Assembly (NCBI GenBank): GCA_025769875.1
Contig: JAGFNK010000245.1
Coordinates: 1 to 64,000, forward strand
DNA: 64,000 bases
From: Russula earlei
Lineage: Eukaryota; Basidiomycota; Agaricomycetes; Russulales; Russulaceae
Reading direction: 5' to 3'
How positions within the stretch are numbered: the stretch's first letter is position 1; each line of letters opens with the position of its first letter. The position numbers were made by a program, and so were the translations under genes. Below are positions 10,448 through 22,490 of the stretch, piece after piece. The notes beneath the pieces are model-generated. The model did not search any database, had not been told where the DNA came from, and saw only the letters and a list, made by a program, of their open reading frames with translations.

Positions 10448-12447
10448 ATGTTTCCTTCTTCGACGACACCACCACCACCCCCATGCAAGATGGGTTCGCC
10501 TTCAGGACTCCGCATTGACACCCCTCCCCCCAACGCCCCAACTACCCTTGCTCCTGGGCATAGTTCTGCTTCTACTTCCGCTGTCTCCCCGTCAACCTCG
10601 GATTCTGGGTCTTTTCAGTTTCCCCCTCCCCCAAAGTCCCGCTCAAGAAACATGAAGAAGCTATCCCTTACCTTGTCCACACAGTCGTCCTCCAGCTCTT
10701 TAGCTTTCCCTCCGCATGAATCCCTGTCCGACGACCGAAGCAGATGCACGTCAATCTCTTCCATGCTTTACCGCAGGGATGAGGATGGCTCCCCTACTGT
10801 CCCTTATCCCGATGGTCCCATCGAAATCCTACCCAAGATATGGCTTGGCGCAGAGGATAACGTCCGTGACTGGCGCGGTCTGGTTACCAGGAGGATCGGT
10901 TCTGTGCTCAACGTCGCCAAGGAAGTCACCTCTCCATTCGACCTGTCACTTCCCGCAGAGGTGTCACCAGCACCGTCTTCGGAAGAGGACTCCACTCCAT
11001 CAAGGCGCCTATTATCCAGCGGACGGGACGGGAAGACCGCCGTTGCATTATCTCAAGTTGCAGTGGTCTCACGGCCAATCCGACCTTGTCCAACGTGGTT
11101 TCCCCGAGGCTATGGCCTTTGTCGATCAATCAATCGCTCGTGGCGAGGGCATACTGATCCAGTGCGTCACGTTGCATTGCCTTGCTGTCCAACCACTCTG
11201 ACAGACAGACACAGCTGCCAATGTGGAATATCTCGTTCGGCCACACTGGTGATCGCTCTCGTCATGCGAGCGGCTTCCCTTGGTTCCCCTTGGGTTCCCC
11301 AGGAGGTCCGGGACCTAAAGGGATGGAAGCCGCCTATGCATATGTCAAACAGAAAAGCAAATCGGTCGGCCCAAACATGTCGTGAGTAGAGCGCTCGGCT
11401 TGCATTGCCCGATTCATCATTTCCTCTTGTAGTTTGATTTATCAGCTTATGGAATATGACAAGCTGCTTCGCGGCCCTTGTCAATCTCCCACGCCATCTT
11501 CTTCAGAGGCTGAATGGATTCGTCGTCGAAAGTTGGCCGACGACGCCTCGGATCGCGACGATGTCGACCAAGAGGTGCAGCGCGAGGCCAAGGCACTCGA
11601 CAAAGCCATGGAGGATCGCATCTTGGCTCGCAAGTCTTCCTCTTCCTCCGTTGGTTCTGGTATAGGAATGGGTCCAGCCTGGAAATCTCGATACTCGTCA
11701 CGCAAGCGCACTGCATCCATCGCTAGTAACATGACCTCGAACAGCATGCTTAGCGAGAACCTTGTCGAGGAAGATGAGGAGCAAGAGTTGCTTGGCGTCG
11801 GCGGCGGCTTCGACAAACCGAGTGCCCGCCCTTCTCCTTTAGACGGCCATGCGCCATCTGATGTCTCCAGTGATGGTGAACCCGGATCAAGCCAAGTCAG
11901 CCCATCCTTCCCCACATCGGCCCCATCTACAAAGTCCTCCTTCAAATTGCCTCCTGTCCCAGCGACGGCCCTCAAGCCAATTTTCGACACCTCCCGTCGT
12001 TGTATGTCAAAGTCGAGGCGTCGACCAACCCCACTCGACATTCTTCCCACCGTCCCGGACTCTCCTGTACATGTCGCGCCAACACCAACCGCGTTGGTCA
12101 TGCCACGGTCACGCAAAGAGTCCCGTGCGACAATACCCACATCCCTTCAGCTCAGGAAGTCCTCTCAATCTGCGCAACTTTCACAAGCCCCGAACTTCCA
12201 CAAATCAACCCTGCAGACACCCTCTCAGACTTTGTTCGTCTTCCCACCTTCCCCCAACTTATCGACGTGCACCCCCTCCGCCATGACCGTGACGTCTAAC
12301 ACAATCCCTGTTCCTTTTCCTTCCTCGGAAACCCCTCGATCCAGGTCGGACAGCCGGAGAAGGTCTTTGATCGGTTTGATGACCCCCCCAACTCCAACTA
12401 CAGCACATGCACGTGTCGACGCGAGGGGTTGGGTTGGAATCCACTGA
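10448..12447 (+). CDS. Dual-specificity protein phosphatase (Msg5/Sdp1-like)
   Basis: A Ser/Pro-rich N-terminus leads to IEILPKIWLGAEDN and VLNVAKEVTSPFD, the usual start of a DSP fold. HYLKLQWSHGQSDL and ARGEGILI then join, across a 54-nt intron starting at 11160, to HCQCGISRSATLVIA, which is the HCx5R catalytic loop. MEAAYAYVKQKSKSVGPN follows, and after an intron at 11382-11432, LIYQLMEYDKLLRG closes the domain. A 300-residue Ser/Pro/Thr-rich tail follows to 12447. Fungal relatives dephosphorylate MAP kinases. One base seems missing between LKG and MEAAY near 11318-11324, and the frame also changes around 10960-11020, where I could not find a satisfying intron. Single N-terminal and C-terminal frames are otherwise open. 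Confidence 0.8.
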
Positions 12448-12817
12448 CGCCGACACATTATGTGGGAGGGTTTGGCGCTTTATGTTGAATCTCGTGCAGA
12501 TGTCCTTGTTGCTCACTGATGCATTTACTTAGATATATATGGATTCTTGTCTCACTTGATTCATTTATGTTTATATTTCATGGACATTCTCTTATTTCTT
12601 CTTGTCTTGATCCCTGTGTGATCTCTGACATGCTTTGCACTTGCATTCCTCATGTTGTAGCACATACTCATTCGCGCATTTATTATCCTCTCCATTGTTC
12701 CAATTTCCGTTCTGCATGCTTTCCGTTTCGCATGTTTCAGCGCAGTATCATAATCATAAGGATTTGCGAAGCAGGTCTCGCAAGCCTCAGACTAAGTTTT
12801 ACTGTGCACGGGCAGAA
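12448..12817. other. Convergent 3' spacer
   Basis: About 370 bp between the stop codons of the phosphatase (plus) and TVP23 (minus). T-rich sequence with several ATATATA/TTTATATTT stretches, consistent with two facing 3' UTRs. No ORF or structured element recognised. Confidence 0.5.
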
Positions 12818-14137
12818 TCATGAACGAAACACCCGTCCTACGCTATTCTTGACCACGCCTGTCAACATCTGTCCGCCCAAGCCAGCCATGGACCAGTTAG
12901 AGGAGACGACGTTATCAGCCCATCGCTTCTTTGCATCGCGATCGCTAACGAGGAATGAGGTAGAGGTAGAAGGGAAATATATGTAAGATACGCACGCATA
13001 AGTAAAACCAATCACGTTCGTGACGTTGAAGACAAGGGCAAGTACGACGATGGGAATGAATCTGCAATGGGCCGAGACAAAAGTCAGATGAGGACTGTCG
13101 TTCACATTGCAATTCGCTTCGACTGACGATAAGTTGAACTTGAGCAGGGAGACGAAAAATAGACCAAGCCAGAGGGCAGGGAACACATATAACGCAGTCC
13201 AAAACATTCTCGAGGGCAGGATGAGTTTACTGGCAGGCGTGGGTGAATTCGCAGCGAAAGCACACTCACCGAGAGTCTACAGGATTAGCAGGCCGTGAAG
13301 GCTTCGCGAAGGAGCGCTCAGCGTGCGGAACAGATGGCCGATGGGAAGTAAAGCAGCGGGTTCTTACGTCTCTACTTTCGAAAATCCAGTAACTCTCTCC
13401 ATTCTCGTCCACCTGTCCGTCGTTATTCCTCGATCAAACGCGGGATATGTAAGGGGCGGCATACCTGATTCCAAAAGCGTAGACCAACGAGAGTTCGCCC
13501 GGCGACGTTCTGAATACGAAAGGGTGAGTGGGGAGGGGGGGGGGGGGCAAAGGCGCGCGTTTATCGTGCGATGCGAACTCAAAAGAAAAAAAAAACGCAC
13601 GCGGCAGTTCCAAAAGTCCATGGCGAGAAGGACGACGACAATGACGGTCTGTGAGCGAGCGAAACGCGCGGGAGAGAGAGAGGGAGAAATGAGCGGGTAT
13701 GACAAGGAATGGATGGAAATCGGAACCGACGGAGACGACATAGTTGTCCGTGAAGAATCCGCAGAGGATGTAAGTCGCTATGGCGGCTATGCGGAAGAGG
13801 TACAAGACGAAGAGCACGACGGGGTGCGCGGACTGATATCGGTGCGGACGTAAGAATGAACCCTTCAGCAGCAGGACTGACTCGAATTTCACACCTCTCG
13901 AAATATGCCTGCGAGGCCTTTGCACGCGCCAACGGTTAGTTAGTGGACGTGGACGTGGACGCGTCGATATTCCGTTCCGATGGGAGGAAAGACAGTACCT
14001 GCTTCCGCGTCGCCTAGGGTGGCGTTGGCCGTCGCACCCGACGCTGGACGCGATGGCTCAGCACTCCGAACGGGAGGGTGAGGGTTCGTGACCGTGGGCT
14101 CGTCGTCTGGTTCTATCGTTTGGATCGCGGTACTCAT
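12818..14137 (-). CDS. TVP23: Golgi apparatus membrane protein Tvp23
   Basis: The order of segments matches Tvp23: [111 protein letters not shown], and a C-terminus [17 protein letters not shown]. Four membrane helices are apparent. It is split by at least six short introns; one carries a run of about 12 C on the coding strand (13534-13547 on plus). Tvp23 is a small integral protein of late Golgi vesicles that interacts with Yip-family proteins. The start at 14137 lies only about 138 bp from the start of the divergent membrane-protein gene, so a shared bidirectional promoter is likely. Confidence 0.88.
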
Positions 14138-14275
14138 GATCGTTGGTGGGGCGTTGACAACGCAGCAAGGGCGATCGCATCAAAGTCGTGCGGCACAGTC
14201 GCGCCGCGCCGCGACGTACGTGTGCCACTCAATCTCAATTGCAGAGACCTGGGCCCAGGGCAGAGTTCAAAACCG

Positions 14276-15943
14276 ATGGACGACGAGCAACCAACAGAAT
14301 CCACCCCCTTGGTACTCCATCGTTCAACCGTGCGCTCCCGACGCTCTCCCCACCTTCTACCGCCCCTCACGCCGATCGTCGATCGCATCCGGTTGTATGG
14401 CACTCGAACACTGGACGAGGATCCCACGTCCCTTCTTCTTCTCTCCCCCACACACGCGACCAGCCTCGCGCAGCAGGTCTCAATAAAGGTGATCGTGCTC
14501 TCACGATTGTACATTCGGGCCCAGGCTCCCCCAGGCTCCATTGGGACGGACGTTTGGGAACAGTGGTCGAAAGAGCGCGCGCCGTCTCTCGACGCCGAGG
14601 ATCTGCAGCGGCGCGTTGTACAGGTGTGGGAAGAGTTTCTCCGAGTCAGCAGAAGCACCGAGGAAATCGAGGAATGTCTCTGGTCTTCGTTCGCTCTGGA
14701 AGAGGGGAAATCTCGTACTATCAGAGGTACGTCTCCCGATCGACTGCGGCCGGACAGAGCATCTCATCGTCGTTTTTCCCTCGCCCTACCCACATCAGTC
14801 GTCGACATTTTGAAAGACCCGGACGCTCCTCCCGCCCTCGTGTCTCATCGTCTGATTTCCTTGAGCTTGTCTCGCACTTGGACTCATGGAAGGACCTTCA
14901 TTCCTGCCGAGTCTTTTGTTCGTCGTATCCTACAACGATTATCTTCAGCAGCTACCCCAAGGTATGTTCGGTCAACTCTCATTGGGCAGTGTCGTGACAC
15001 CGCGTCTAGGGTTGTACATACCGTGGACATCTTCCTACAGCTGGGGTACTTGGCGCTGCTTTCGGACTACGTCTTCCATCCTCCAGAACCCGCAATCATA
15101 AATACAAGCCTGAACCTAATAGGAACAAGAGAAGTCCTTCTGACGGTCTACGCGACTGGCTCGCTCCTCAGGGCACCCACGTTCCTGGTTGCGCCTTTTG
15201 CCCTCGTTGCGGGTGCTTTCCTCTTCAACCTTCCTTCTGCCCCCTTCCCGGGGGAAGCGTCGTACAGCGTCTTGCTAGGCGTGCTTCTCTTGCACGTGTT
15301 GTTGCTTCATCTGCCTCGGATTCCCAGCCCGACTTTCCTTCCTTCACCTGAACTTGCTCTGCCATTGGCCACCTTGTTATGGCATGAATTCACGAGAATG
15401 CTCTGCCCGAGCTTCCTTTTTTTCCTGCCTGCGACGATTCTGTCCTCTTATTTCCTATCTACAGCTCTCGAAGACTCGATCCTCCGCTTTCCGCCAGCGC
15501 TCACGTTCATGGGACCTGCACCCATGGAGATCCGGATGGCTTTCGTTGTTCTTTGGGTCATACTTATACTTCTCATGACGTTTTCCGCGATATTACTCGT
15601 GCTCTTTGGTTCACGTTTTCACTTCACCTCGCCTCATCGGGTCTCTCCATGGGATAGGTACTCGGTTACCGTAGGCCTCCAGTCCCGCAGGACGTTTGCG
15701 ACCGCTGTTGCTGCGTACTCTGTGCCATATTTCTTTCCACCGCCATTTAATCTGCTCCAAATACTGTCCGTCCACATACCCCGTCTTTTGTTGCGACTTT
15801 TTGGGTGGAAGGAGGATCCAGTCACAGAGCGGGTAGAAGCCGTTTTGTGGTATCTGACTACTTGTCCACTTGCATTAGCAGTGGCTGTATGTTGGCTTTG
15901 GACCGAGTTCTTATCATCCACCCTATTTTTTTATTCCCATTAA
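14276..15943 (+). CDS. Orphan multi-pass membrane protein, basidiomycete type
   Basis: Not assigned to a named family. The start MDDEQPTESTPLV gives an acidic, soluble N-terminus of about 150 residues ending in EEIEECLWSSFALEEG. After an intron (about 14727-14798) comes VVDILKDPDAPPALVSHRL. A second intron (about 14962-15010) joins ATPR to VVHTVDIFLQLGYLAL. The rest holds roughly eight to nine hydrophobic segments, for example FLVAPFALVAGAFLFNLPSA, SVLLGVLLLHVLLLHL and AFVVLWVILILLMTFSAILL. It is a single open frame apart from introns, so probably intact. It shares its upstream region with TVP23. A transporter or Golgi/ER membrane role is possible but not shown. Confidence 0.75.
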   Translation: MDDEQPTESTPLVLHRSTVRSRRSPHLLPPLTPIVDRIRLYGTRTLDEDPTSLLLLSPTHATSLAQQVSIKVIVLSRLYIRAQAPPGSIGTDVWEQWSKERAPSLDAEDLQRRVVQVWEEFLRVSRSTEEIEECLWSSFALEEGKSRTIRGTSPDRLRPDRASHRRFSLALPTSVVDILKDPDAPPALVSHRLISLSLSRTWTHGRTFIPAESFVRRILQRLSSAATPRYVRSTLIGQCRDTASRVVHTVDIFLQLGYLALLSDYVFHPPEPAIINTSLNLIGTREVLLTVYATGSLLRAPTFLVAPFALVAGAFLFNLPSAPFPGEASYSVLLGVLLLHVLLLHLPRIPSPTFLPSPELALPLATLLWHEFTRMLCPSFLFFLPATILSSYFLSTALEDSILRFPPALTFMGPAPMEIRMAFVVLWVILILLMTFSAILLVLFGSRFHFTSPHRVSPWDRYSVTVGLQSRRTFATAVAAYSVPYFFPPPFNLLQILSVHIPRLLLRLFGWKEDPVTERVEAVLWYLTTCPLALAVAVCWLWTEFLSSTLFFYSH

Positions 15944-16096
15944 GTTGTGCGTGTCACTTGTAGCTATTTATTGGGTTACTTGCTATAATGAGTAGGCGTG
16001 GCGTGGGAATCCTTCGGAGGTCGATTTCGGGCGGGCGCCAGAAGAGGACTCATAACTGGTAGGATGATGATATACACTTGTTGCTTGTGACTTATC

Positions 16097-17986
16097 ATGT
16101 CTGACCGCTCGCGAGCTGCAAAGCGGCGTCGGACAGGGTTTCCCCAGATTGGCGCGCCCTCAGAAGCAGACAAAGCGATCACCCCGGTCAATCTGCCGTC
16201 TTCCTCGGCCTTTTCCAGTCGAACTGTGAGAAGCAACCACGTCCTCCCGCTGACGGTCATCTGCGCGCGTCTTTTTGTCGCAAGCTTTCCTAAGTTTTCC
16301 AGAGATACCCGCCAATGGGAGCCGAGGAAAGGGTGGAAAGCGATCGGCACACAGTTGAAGAGTCTTCCAGACTCGACCATACAAACGTTGTTTGCGATGC
16401 TCAGCTCGTCTTGTCCCCAGCTGCTCTCCCACGATCTGGTCAAAGAGGTGCGCATGGTCTGTCGAGTGAGCATATGTGACATCACATCTCAAGTCGTTGC
16501 AAGCACTTCCTGCGCGGTCATTCCGTCACTCTGACGAGTGGGATGGGTGGCGAACGCTCGCCAATCAGTAAATACACCGTCGGTGCAGTCGCTTCGATGG
16601 GACCAGGGCTTGTTCGACTCCACCTCATCGGATTCGATAAGATGACCGATCAATCGTTCGCCGCGGTTGTCTCGCGTCACCCCTCTCTTGAAGATCTTTC
16701 CGTATGGTACTAGAGACTCTTTGCAGGCCTTGCGAGAACGGCTCATTTGATACACATAGTGGCTGTACCCTCGTCGGACCGAAGACCATTCAAGCTGTAG
16801 CAAAGACATGTCCGTCCCTGAAGTTCATCAATCTCAATTATACCTCCGTGACGCCGCTCGCGCTGGCCCCACTCCTTCGTAGCTGCAAAGAACGACTGGA
16901 AATGTTAAAAGTTGCAGGTATCAGCAGCTGGGTTCTCTCGCATCTCCTTCTCAATGCGCACGCACCCTGATCGATCTACAGACCGACAAGACGTTCGCAC
17001 AGTTGCACACCGAGTTGCTCACTGAAAGGGACTTCTCCCTTCCGGCCCTTCGAACATTGAAGCTACGTCAGACGTCGTTGTCGGACGCCTCGATCAATGC
17101 TTTGATTCCATTGGCACCGAACGTCAGCCGCGTCGACGTTTCATTCACGGACATTCGCCGCCCACTCGTCGAGTCACTACACAGCATGGCGAATCTAGAA
17201 AAGTTGTCTGTTACGTCCACCAGCGTGTCACCGGACGACTTGTTGTCCATACTTCCCGCCGCATCGCAACTACGCACTCTGAACATTGGTGCCCTTGGAG
17301 GATCCCATGGTAAAAAATTCGCGTATGGCACAGGCATATCCACGATGACTTTCACCGATGAATACCTGCGTTCCTTGACGGCGGTTCTGTCGCAAAATTC
17401 GGTTATAGAGAACATTAGTCTCGTTGCGAACACGAAACTGGCCAGGGACGAAGAGATCATCGCGGAGTTTGTTCTCATGGTTGGCAGGAGGCTAAAGGTC
17501 AGCGAAGTATGTGGGTCTTCGAGCCGCATACTCATATGCATCTATCTGCCAGAAATTGAATCTCTCTGGACTATCGTATCTTCGGTCATCTGACCTCCAA
17601 CATCTTGCCCCAGTTGACCCAACTGACGCGGCTTGCTCCTTGCGTGAACTCTCATTAAACAGCACTGGTATCGATGACGATGCATCCCCGTACATATCGT
17701 GTTGCCCTTCGCTAGAGATTTTGGAAGTTGCAGGCACCAAGCTTTCAAGTACGTGCTGCTGCATAGTTGATTTGTTCATAAATCGACCCACTTCTTGATA
17801 GGTGAAGGGTTGTTCACCATCATCGACGCATGTCCCAAGCTTGCGAACCTCAACCTCACGCGTTGCCGTGGTGTGTCCGTGGCAGACCGAAGACACTTTT
17901 TTGAGGTGAGCCGCGGTCATCTTGGTGGTAACGGGAGCCTGCTCTTGACATCGCTAGACATGGGAGGACAGCAAACACAGCACTGA
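16097..17986 (+). CDS. Leucine-rich-repeat (RNI-like) protein
   Basis: The N-terminus MSDRSRAAKRRRTGFP is basic, a plausible nuclear signal. About a dozen LRRs follow in several exons: LVRLHLIGFDKMTDQSF, SLKFINLNYTSVTPLAL, ALRTLKLRQTSLSDASI, NVSRVDVSFTDIRRPLV, QLRTLNIGALGG, LRELSLNSTGIDD, SLEILEVAGTKLSS and KLANLNLTRCRGVSVADRR. The pattern resembles the ribonuclease-inhibitor-like repeats of fungal Amn1, Rad7 or F-box-type proteins. I see no F-box in the first 120 residues, so a ubiquitin-ligase role is only a possibility. At least five introns are needed; exact borders and the last exon are uncertain. Confidence 0.7.
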
Positions 17987-20456
17987 TTACTGATATCATG
18001 ATGAACTCCACGCCACGGTACCATTATACGTAGTTATCGGGGTCACGTTCCGTACTGAAATCGCTGGTTCTGTTCAACTCTTCCTTTTCCCACCTATCCA
18101 CTCAACTGAGATACCGGTGGTTGTGATCCAGGGCTTCCCCGTAATTGAAGCCCTTTTTTGGGAGGCATCTCGCGTGAATATGGATGGTGCTGCGGTGCAC
18201 AGCATACGACTGTGATTCTGTGTTGTATTGGCCAACTCTGTGATTTTTTTTTCACCTTTCACATCGCCCCGCTTGTCGGAAAAACAGTATGCCGTGCGGT
18301 GCCACCGCCATTCCATGCAAACCGAGAGCGGCGCCCGAACATCTCATTAACACATCTCCCGGGTCTCGATGTCCCACATGTCGATGCTTCCTTTGGTCGC
18401 ATGACCACCGTCGCGCACCGAGCGGTAATACCACCGCTGGACCCCGGGTGAGCGGAGCGCTACGCCATGGCCTCGGCCTGCAACTTCCACGCGATATTCC
18501 AGTACTTGATCACTCCACAGACTCGAATGGGAGCGAACTGCAGCACTTGTGGATGGAATATGTGTGTCTGTCGTTCTACTACTCGTCATGCCTCCTCTGG
18601 GAGGCGACGGCCTGTATAGTTATTATAGTTGCGAGTACAGCAGAAGCGACATAGTGGGCGTGCGGAGAGTATGAGAGAACAATGGCTGTGGCATAGGTGA
18701 CAAATGCGCCAAGCCGAGAATCTAGTACCCACTGGGGTTAGCCCTATCACTCAGTGGATAAAGCAATCGAATGAAAGTCAAGGCCGCAAGGATTCCCAAG
18801 CAGATTGACATTGGACAACACTCGTACCAAGGGTACCAGGGGGCGTCGGGTTGTAAAAATAATCTTCTGCATGTTGTGCATGACGATGTGCTGTACGGTC
18901 AGGAACGGTCACAGCCTCGCCTCTCTCTACAGAGGTCGGCCTGGTGAAGCACGCCTTGGTTCTTGATGGTCAGATGAGGTCGGCAAGAGGTCGGCTTCCC
19001 AGCGATCAGCAAAGTGCGAACCCGTCGCAACGCCCTGCCCCTTACAGGGACAGATGGTAGGCGAAAGGCACATTGCGAGTACATTTCCAGACTGAGGCAT
19101 ATTTCAGCCCAAGGTCGACGATCGCGGGTGTGGTGTGACCAGAATGGGGGCGGGAAGCACCAGTTGTGGGGATATGTATACCCCAAGCGGCGGCACCAAG
19201 CTGTGCGAGTAGAATAAATAGATACCGAAGGCTGCGGAACTGAAATTTTTCCTTAGAGTCAGCATCCGACGACACGGACGCCGCCCATGCCTGTGCAGGC
19301 ATGATAGTAGGATGGAGTGAGCTTGCCGGAGACAGCGTCATGTGCCTTTCTTTGTCCTGAGTCGAAACCCTCGGGGACTGAGCGCTGGGCCATTGGCCTG
19401 AAGGCACAGTTACAGGAGGACCACAAGAACCGACTCGCCGGAGTCGGGATTCATTGGGTTCAAGCAGATGGGACCACCGTATTGCCGGAAACTAGCATGC
19501 TCAAAGGACGATGGCAGAGAAGGGGCTTGCAGTGCTGGTCCAGGGCAACGGTAGATCTCCAAGTACAGCAACCCACTACCCACTGTCGTTGGTATGGCGT
19601 GTACTGCATCACGCTGACACGACTGTCAGCGCCAGCAGAGGAAGTTGGCCCTGACCCACCCGAATCCGCCTAACCGTGTATTAGTTATTACGATGCAGCT
19701 GAGCCCGGGGTCTGCGAAAACCTGGTTGGATGACCATCGAATGCTGTCCGGCCGCGGAGATGCTCTGACACGAGATGAAGGCTTGTCAGCGGACGTGACG
19801 CGGGAATCCACTCTCCTCGGTCTCTACAAGGACATTGGTATTATCTATCTGATCATGATAATTTCGTTGATGGACTCGCCGGCCATCTGGATATTGCATG
19901 CTCACACGTTCGGGGTCAAAATTTCTTTATCGCGATGCAGTGCCGAACTGTGATCCCTCCAGCTCGAACGTAAGCCGCAGTGCAGTGATCGGAATGGAAG
20001 TCTCTACCAGAGCCAGAGGTGCTGTATCGACTTGGAACGGACGCTCCAATGTTTTTTTGCCAAACAGGTGATCCCTCCAGCGATCCGCAGTTGCATCAGA
20101 TTTTGGAAATGGAACTCTCTGCCAGTGGCTGTTTCATTTCCTTCCATGCCATTGCACCACTTCTGCGTGCTTTCGATTCGACCTTGGGGTTCTAACCTTC
20201 ATGTCCGCATAGAGCTGGTACAATGGATACATTTGTTTGAGTCGCCTGGAATTAGACAAGGGCCATTCATCCAAATATGGCAACCCGACAACTGACACTT
20301 ATCGTGTGCCACTACAAGGCTGCAGAGAGTCTCAATGCCGTTTGAAGCAGAACAAAGGGATCATTTGTCTTATATTCGCAGGCCGTATTATTGCGAGGAT
20401 GATATCAGACTGCACCTTGCCCTACGCTGCACACTCCTGCGCCTTCTCGCATCCTC
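17987..20456. other. 2.4-kb region without a recognisable gene
   Basis: No family matched. On the minus strand there are isolated hydrophobic stretches that look like membrane helices: LRYLFILLAQLGAAAWGIHI near 19200 and LGAFVTYATAIVLSYSPHAH near 18700, plus GVIKYWNIAWKLQAEAMA near 18490. These could be exons of a decayed or intron-rich minus-strand membrane protein. Around 19950 and 20070 the words gtgatccctccagc recur in a loosely similar 120-bp context, a possible old tandem duplication. Stop codons are frequent in all frames. Confidence 0.35.
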
Positions 20457-22490
20457 ATGACGAGCTTTGCAAAAACAGCGCTCTTAAACCCGACCCCTTT
20501 CGCGCCCCCCGGACGACTATCACTCCCAGACACGGTTCGACGCATTCTCCCCCACGCTCGATACTCGAAGTTTCTGGAGACCCTGGTAGTAGGCTCGCAT
20601 CCTTCTGATACATCTGCACGCAAAACGACATGTTTACCAGTTCAAGATCGAGTCCCTTTTACAAATACGACTACTCGCAGCAGCGGACATTGTCTTTGTA
20701 CAGGGGCCTTTGGTCCAGAGAAAGATTTACACGCCTCGTCTTCATACCCCGACGATTTGGTTTTCCGTCTTCTATACAAAGCACATGGAACATATGCCTG
20801 GATGAATGGACGAAAAATTGAAGATGTGAGAACCTTACAATCGCTAGGAGGTGAGCATTTCGTCGATGCGATATACTTTGCAGTTCGCTTGATGTACATC
20901 ACCTAGAGGGTGCTATGTCTTCTGCGCACATCAAATCTGGCCGTGTTGAAACCGCACACCGAGGCGGACGAGAGTCCGTGGCCTTTAATTATGTCTGCAA
21001 GACGTAAGTAACGTTAGCTTCTTAAGATTGTTTTCCATGACGAACGTCGTCCAGTTGGGATATGTCAAAAATGGGACAGTGGAATGGCTTTTACTCCGAG
21101 GTCAGCGTTCAACCCTCATGTCTCTACAAATCACAAACGTTGTTCGTAGCTGGCGTTGTACAAATCGGCACGATACCTTCTTTCACTGCAAGGAGACGTT
21201 GTTCCCAATGTGATGGGCGTATATACGCGCCCCGGGAAGATCGACATCGTCATGGGTTTGCCTCACTCTGTATTCTGGATGGAAGCTTCGGCCTCTATGC
21301 CCGTGGTATTGAAAGATCGCGTCGTCGAGGCTTTCCAAAAGCTGCATGACCGGGGCGTACTTCATGGCGACGTCGCTCTCAGACACATTCTGATCGGTGC
21401 GGACGCGCGGGTCACGCTCATTGACTTTCAAGCGAGCCGAGCGGACGAACCGAACGAGGATTTGGGCTTGCATGCGGTGTACCCTGGCGAAAAGGAATTT
21501 GAAATGCGCCGCGTTAAGTTTCTGTTGAACATGGACAACGCCCGGAAGAAGGAAGTTCGAAAGAGCAAATCCGCGCTCCGGCGGTCCGTGCGTAACGGAG
21601 AAAGGGAAAGGCGGCGTCAGGAACTGCTGCGACACGGCATCACCGTTGGCCTACCTTCGGACGAACCGGAACCCCTGGATGACATCAAGAATCCTCCCGT
21701 TCCTCTCGATGAGCTGGAGAAATACTGGATGGAGGATGCTAACGACGATCCGCGGCGCATCGTCGTTCCTGGCTCGAGCGACTCTGACGTCGCGGGGGCC
21801 GTTGACTCGTTCTTGCAATGTATACGGGATATAGAAGGAGCGGATTGCGGTTGGAGCGTCGTTTGTAACGGTCCATCCTCCCCGAGATCGCCCCTATCCT
21901 CTCCTTTCCCGTTCCCTGATCGTGATAAAGGCCGCGGTATCGAGCTTCCCCAGTCGATCAAGAGTCGCGACTTTGCATATGAAAAAACGTGCCGGCCTTC
22001 TATTTCCTGTCCGAAGGCAAAGCGTGACGTGGAAAATCATGATCCTTCATCTGCGGAAGAGGGGACCGTTTCTGGAAACGGAGCCATCATCTCGTCACAC
22101 GACCGAAACAGCCTGAAGAGACACCATGAGGACCCCGAGGAGAAGGCTGTCTATCCCGAGAAATTGCCCACCGGGAAAAGAGCTAGACTGGACTCTCCCC
22201 TCTCGAAGGAGCGTGACGACGCAACTGCGACGGAGGCCATGACGGAGACGAAACCTGTGTCGGGCGATTGTTTTGTGGAGGTTCATTCAAGGAACCAGGA
22301 ATCGATCACACCCCGTGTTTCAGGTGGCTGCCGAGGACGCAGCCCTGTAAACGTGCCTGAATCGAAACATCTCAAGCGTAAACGACCGAGGGCGGTAGGA
22401 GAATCGGATGGGATTGGTGAACAGGTTAATCCGAAGAAGTGTCGAGGTGTGTTTCAGTTCGGCTTTGCAGCATGGCTTGACGGACTCTGA
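20457..22490 (+). CDS. Kinase-like protein with HGD and DF motifs, fungal type
   Basis: Upstream exons hold MTSFAKTALLNPTPFAPPG and, after 20890, GRVETAHRGGRESVAFNYVCKT. Introns of about 45-60 nt join these to LYKSARYLLSLQGDVVPNVMG. The conserved kinase-like core is KLHDRGVLHGDVALRHILI followed by VTLIDFQASRA (about 21340-21445). The HGD catalytic aspartate is kept, but the metal-binding DFG is DFQ, so activity is uncertain. A long charged and Ser/Arg-rich tail with basic clusters (KRARLDSPLS, KHLKRKRPRAVG) suggests nuclear location. Such small HGD-type kinase-like proteins are common in Agaricomycetes and mostly uncharacterised. The start at 20457 is the first Met of the leading frame and is tentative. 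Confidence 0.65.

Noticed and set aside
11481..12140. 219-codon minus-strand frame over the phosphatase tail
   Set aside because: Mirror of the Ser/Pro-rich plus-strand coding region; no domain and no splice signals of its own.
18735..18800. tRNA-like stretch (gttagccctatcactcagtggataaagc)
   Set aside because: It resembles an A-box with a D-loop, but no matching B-box (GGTTCGAATCC) or acceptor stem can be paired downstream.
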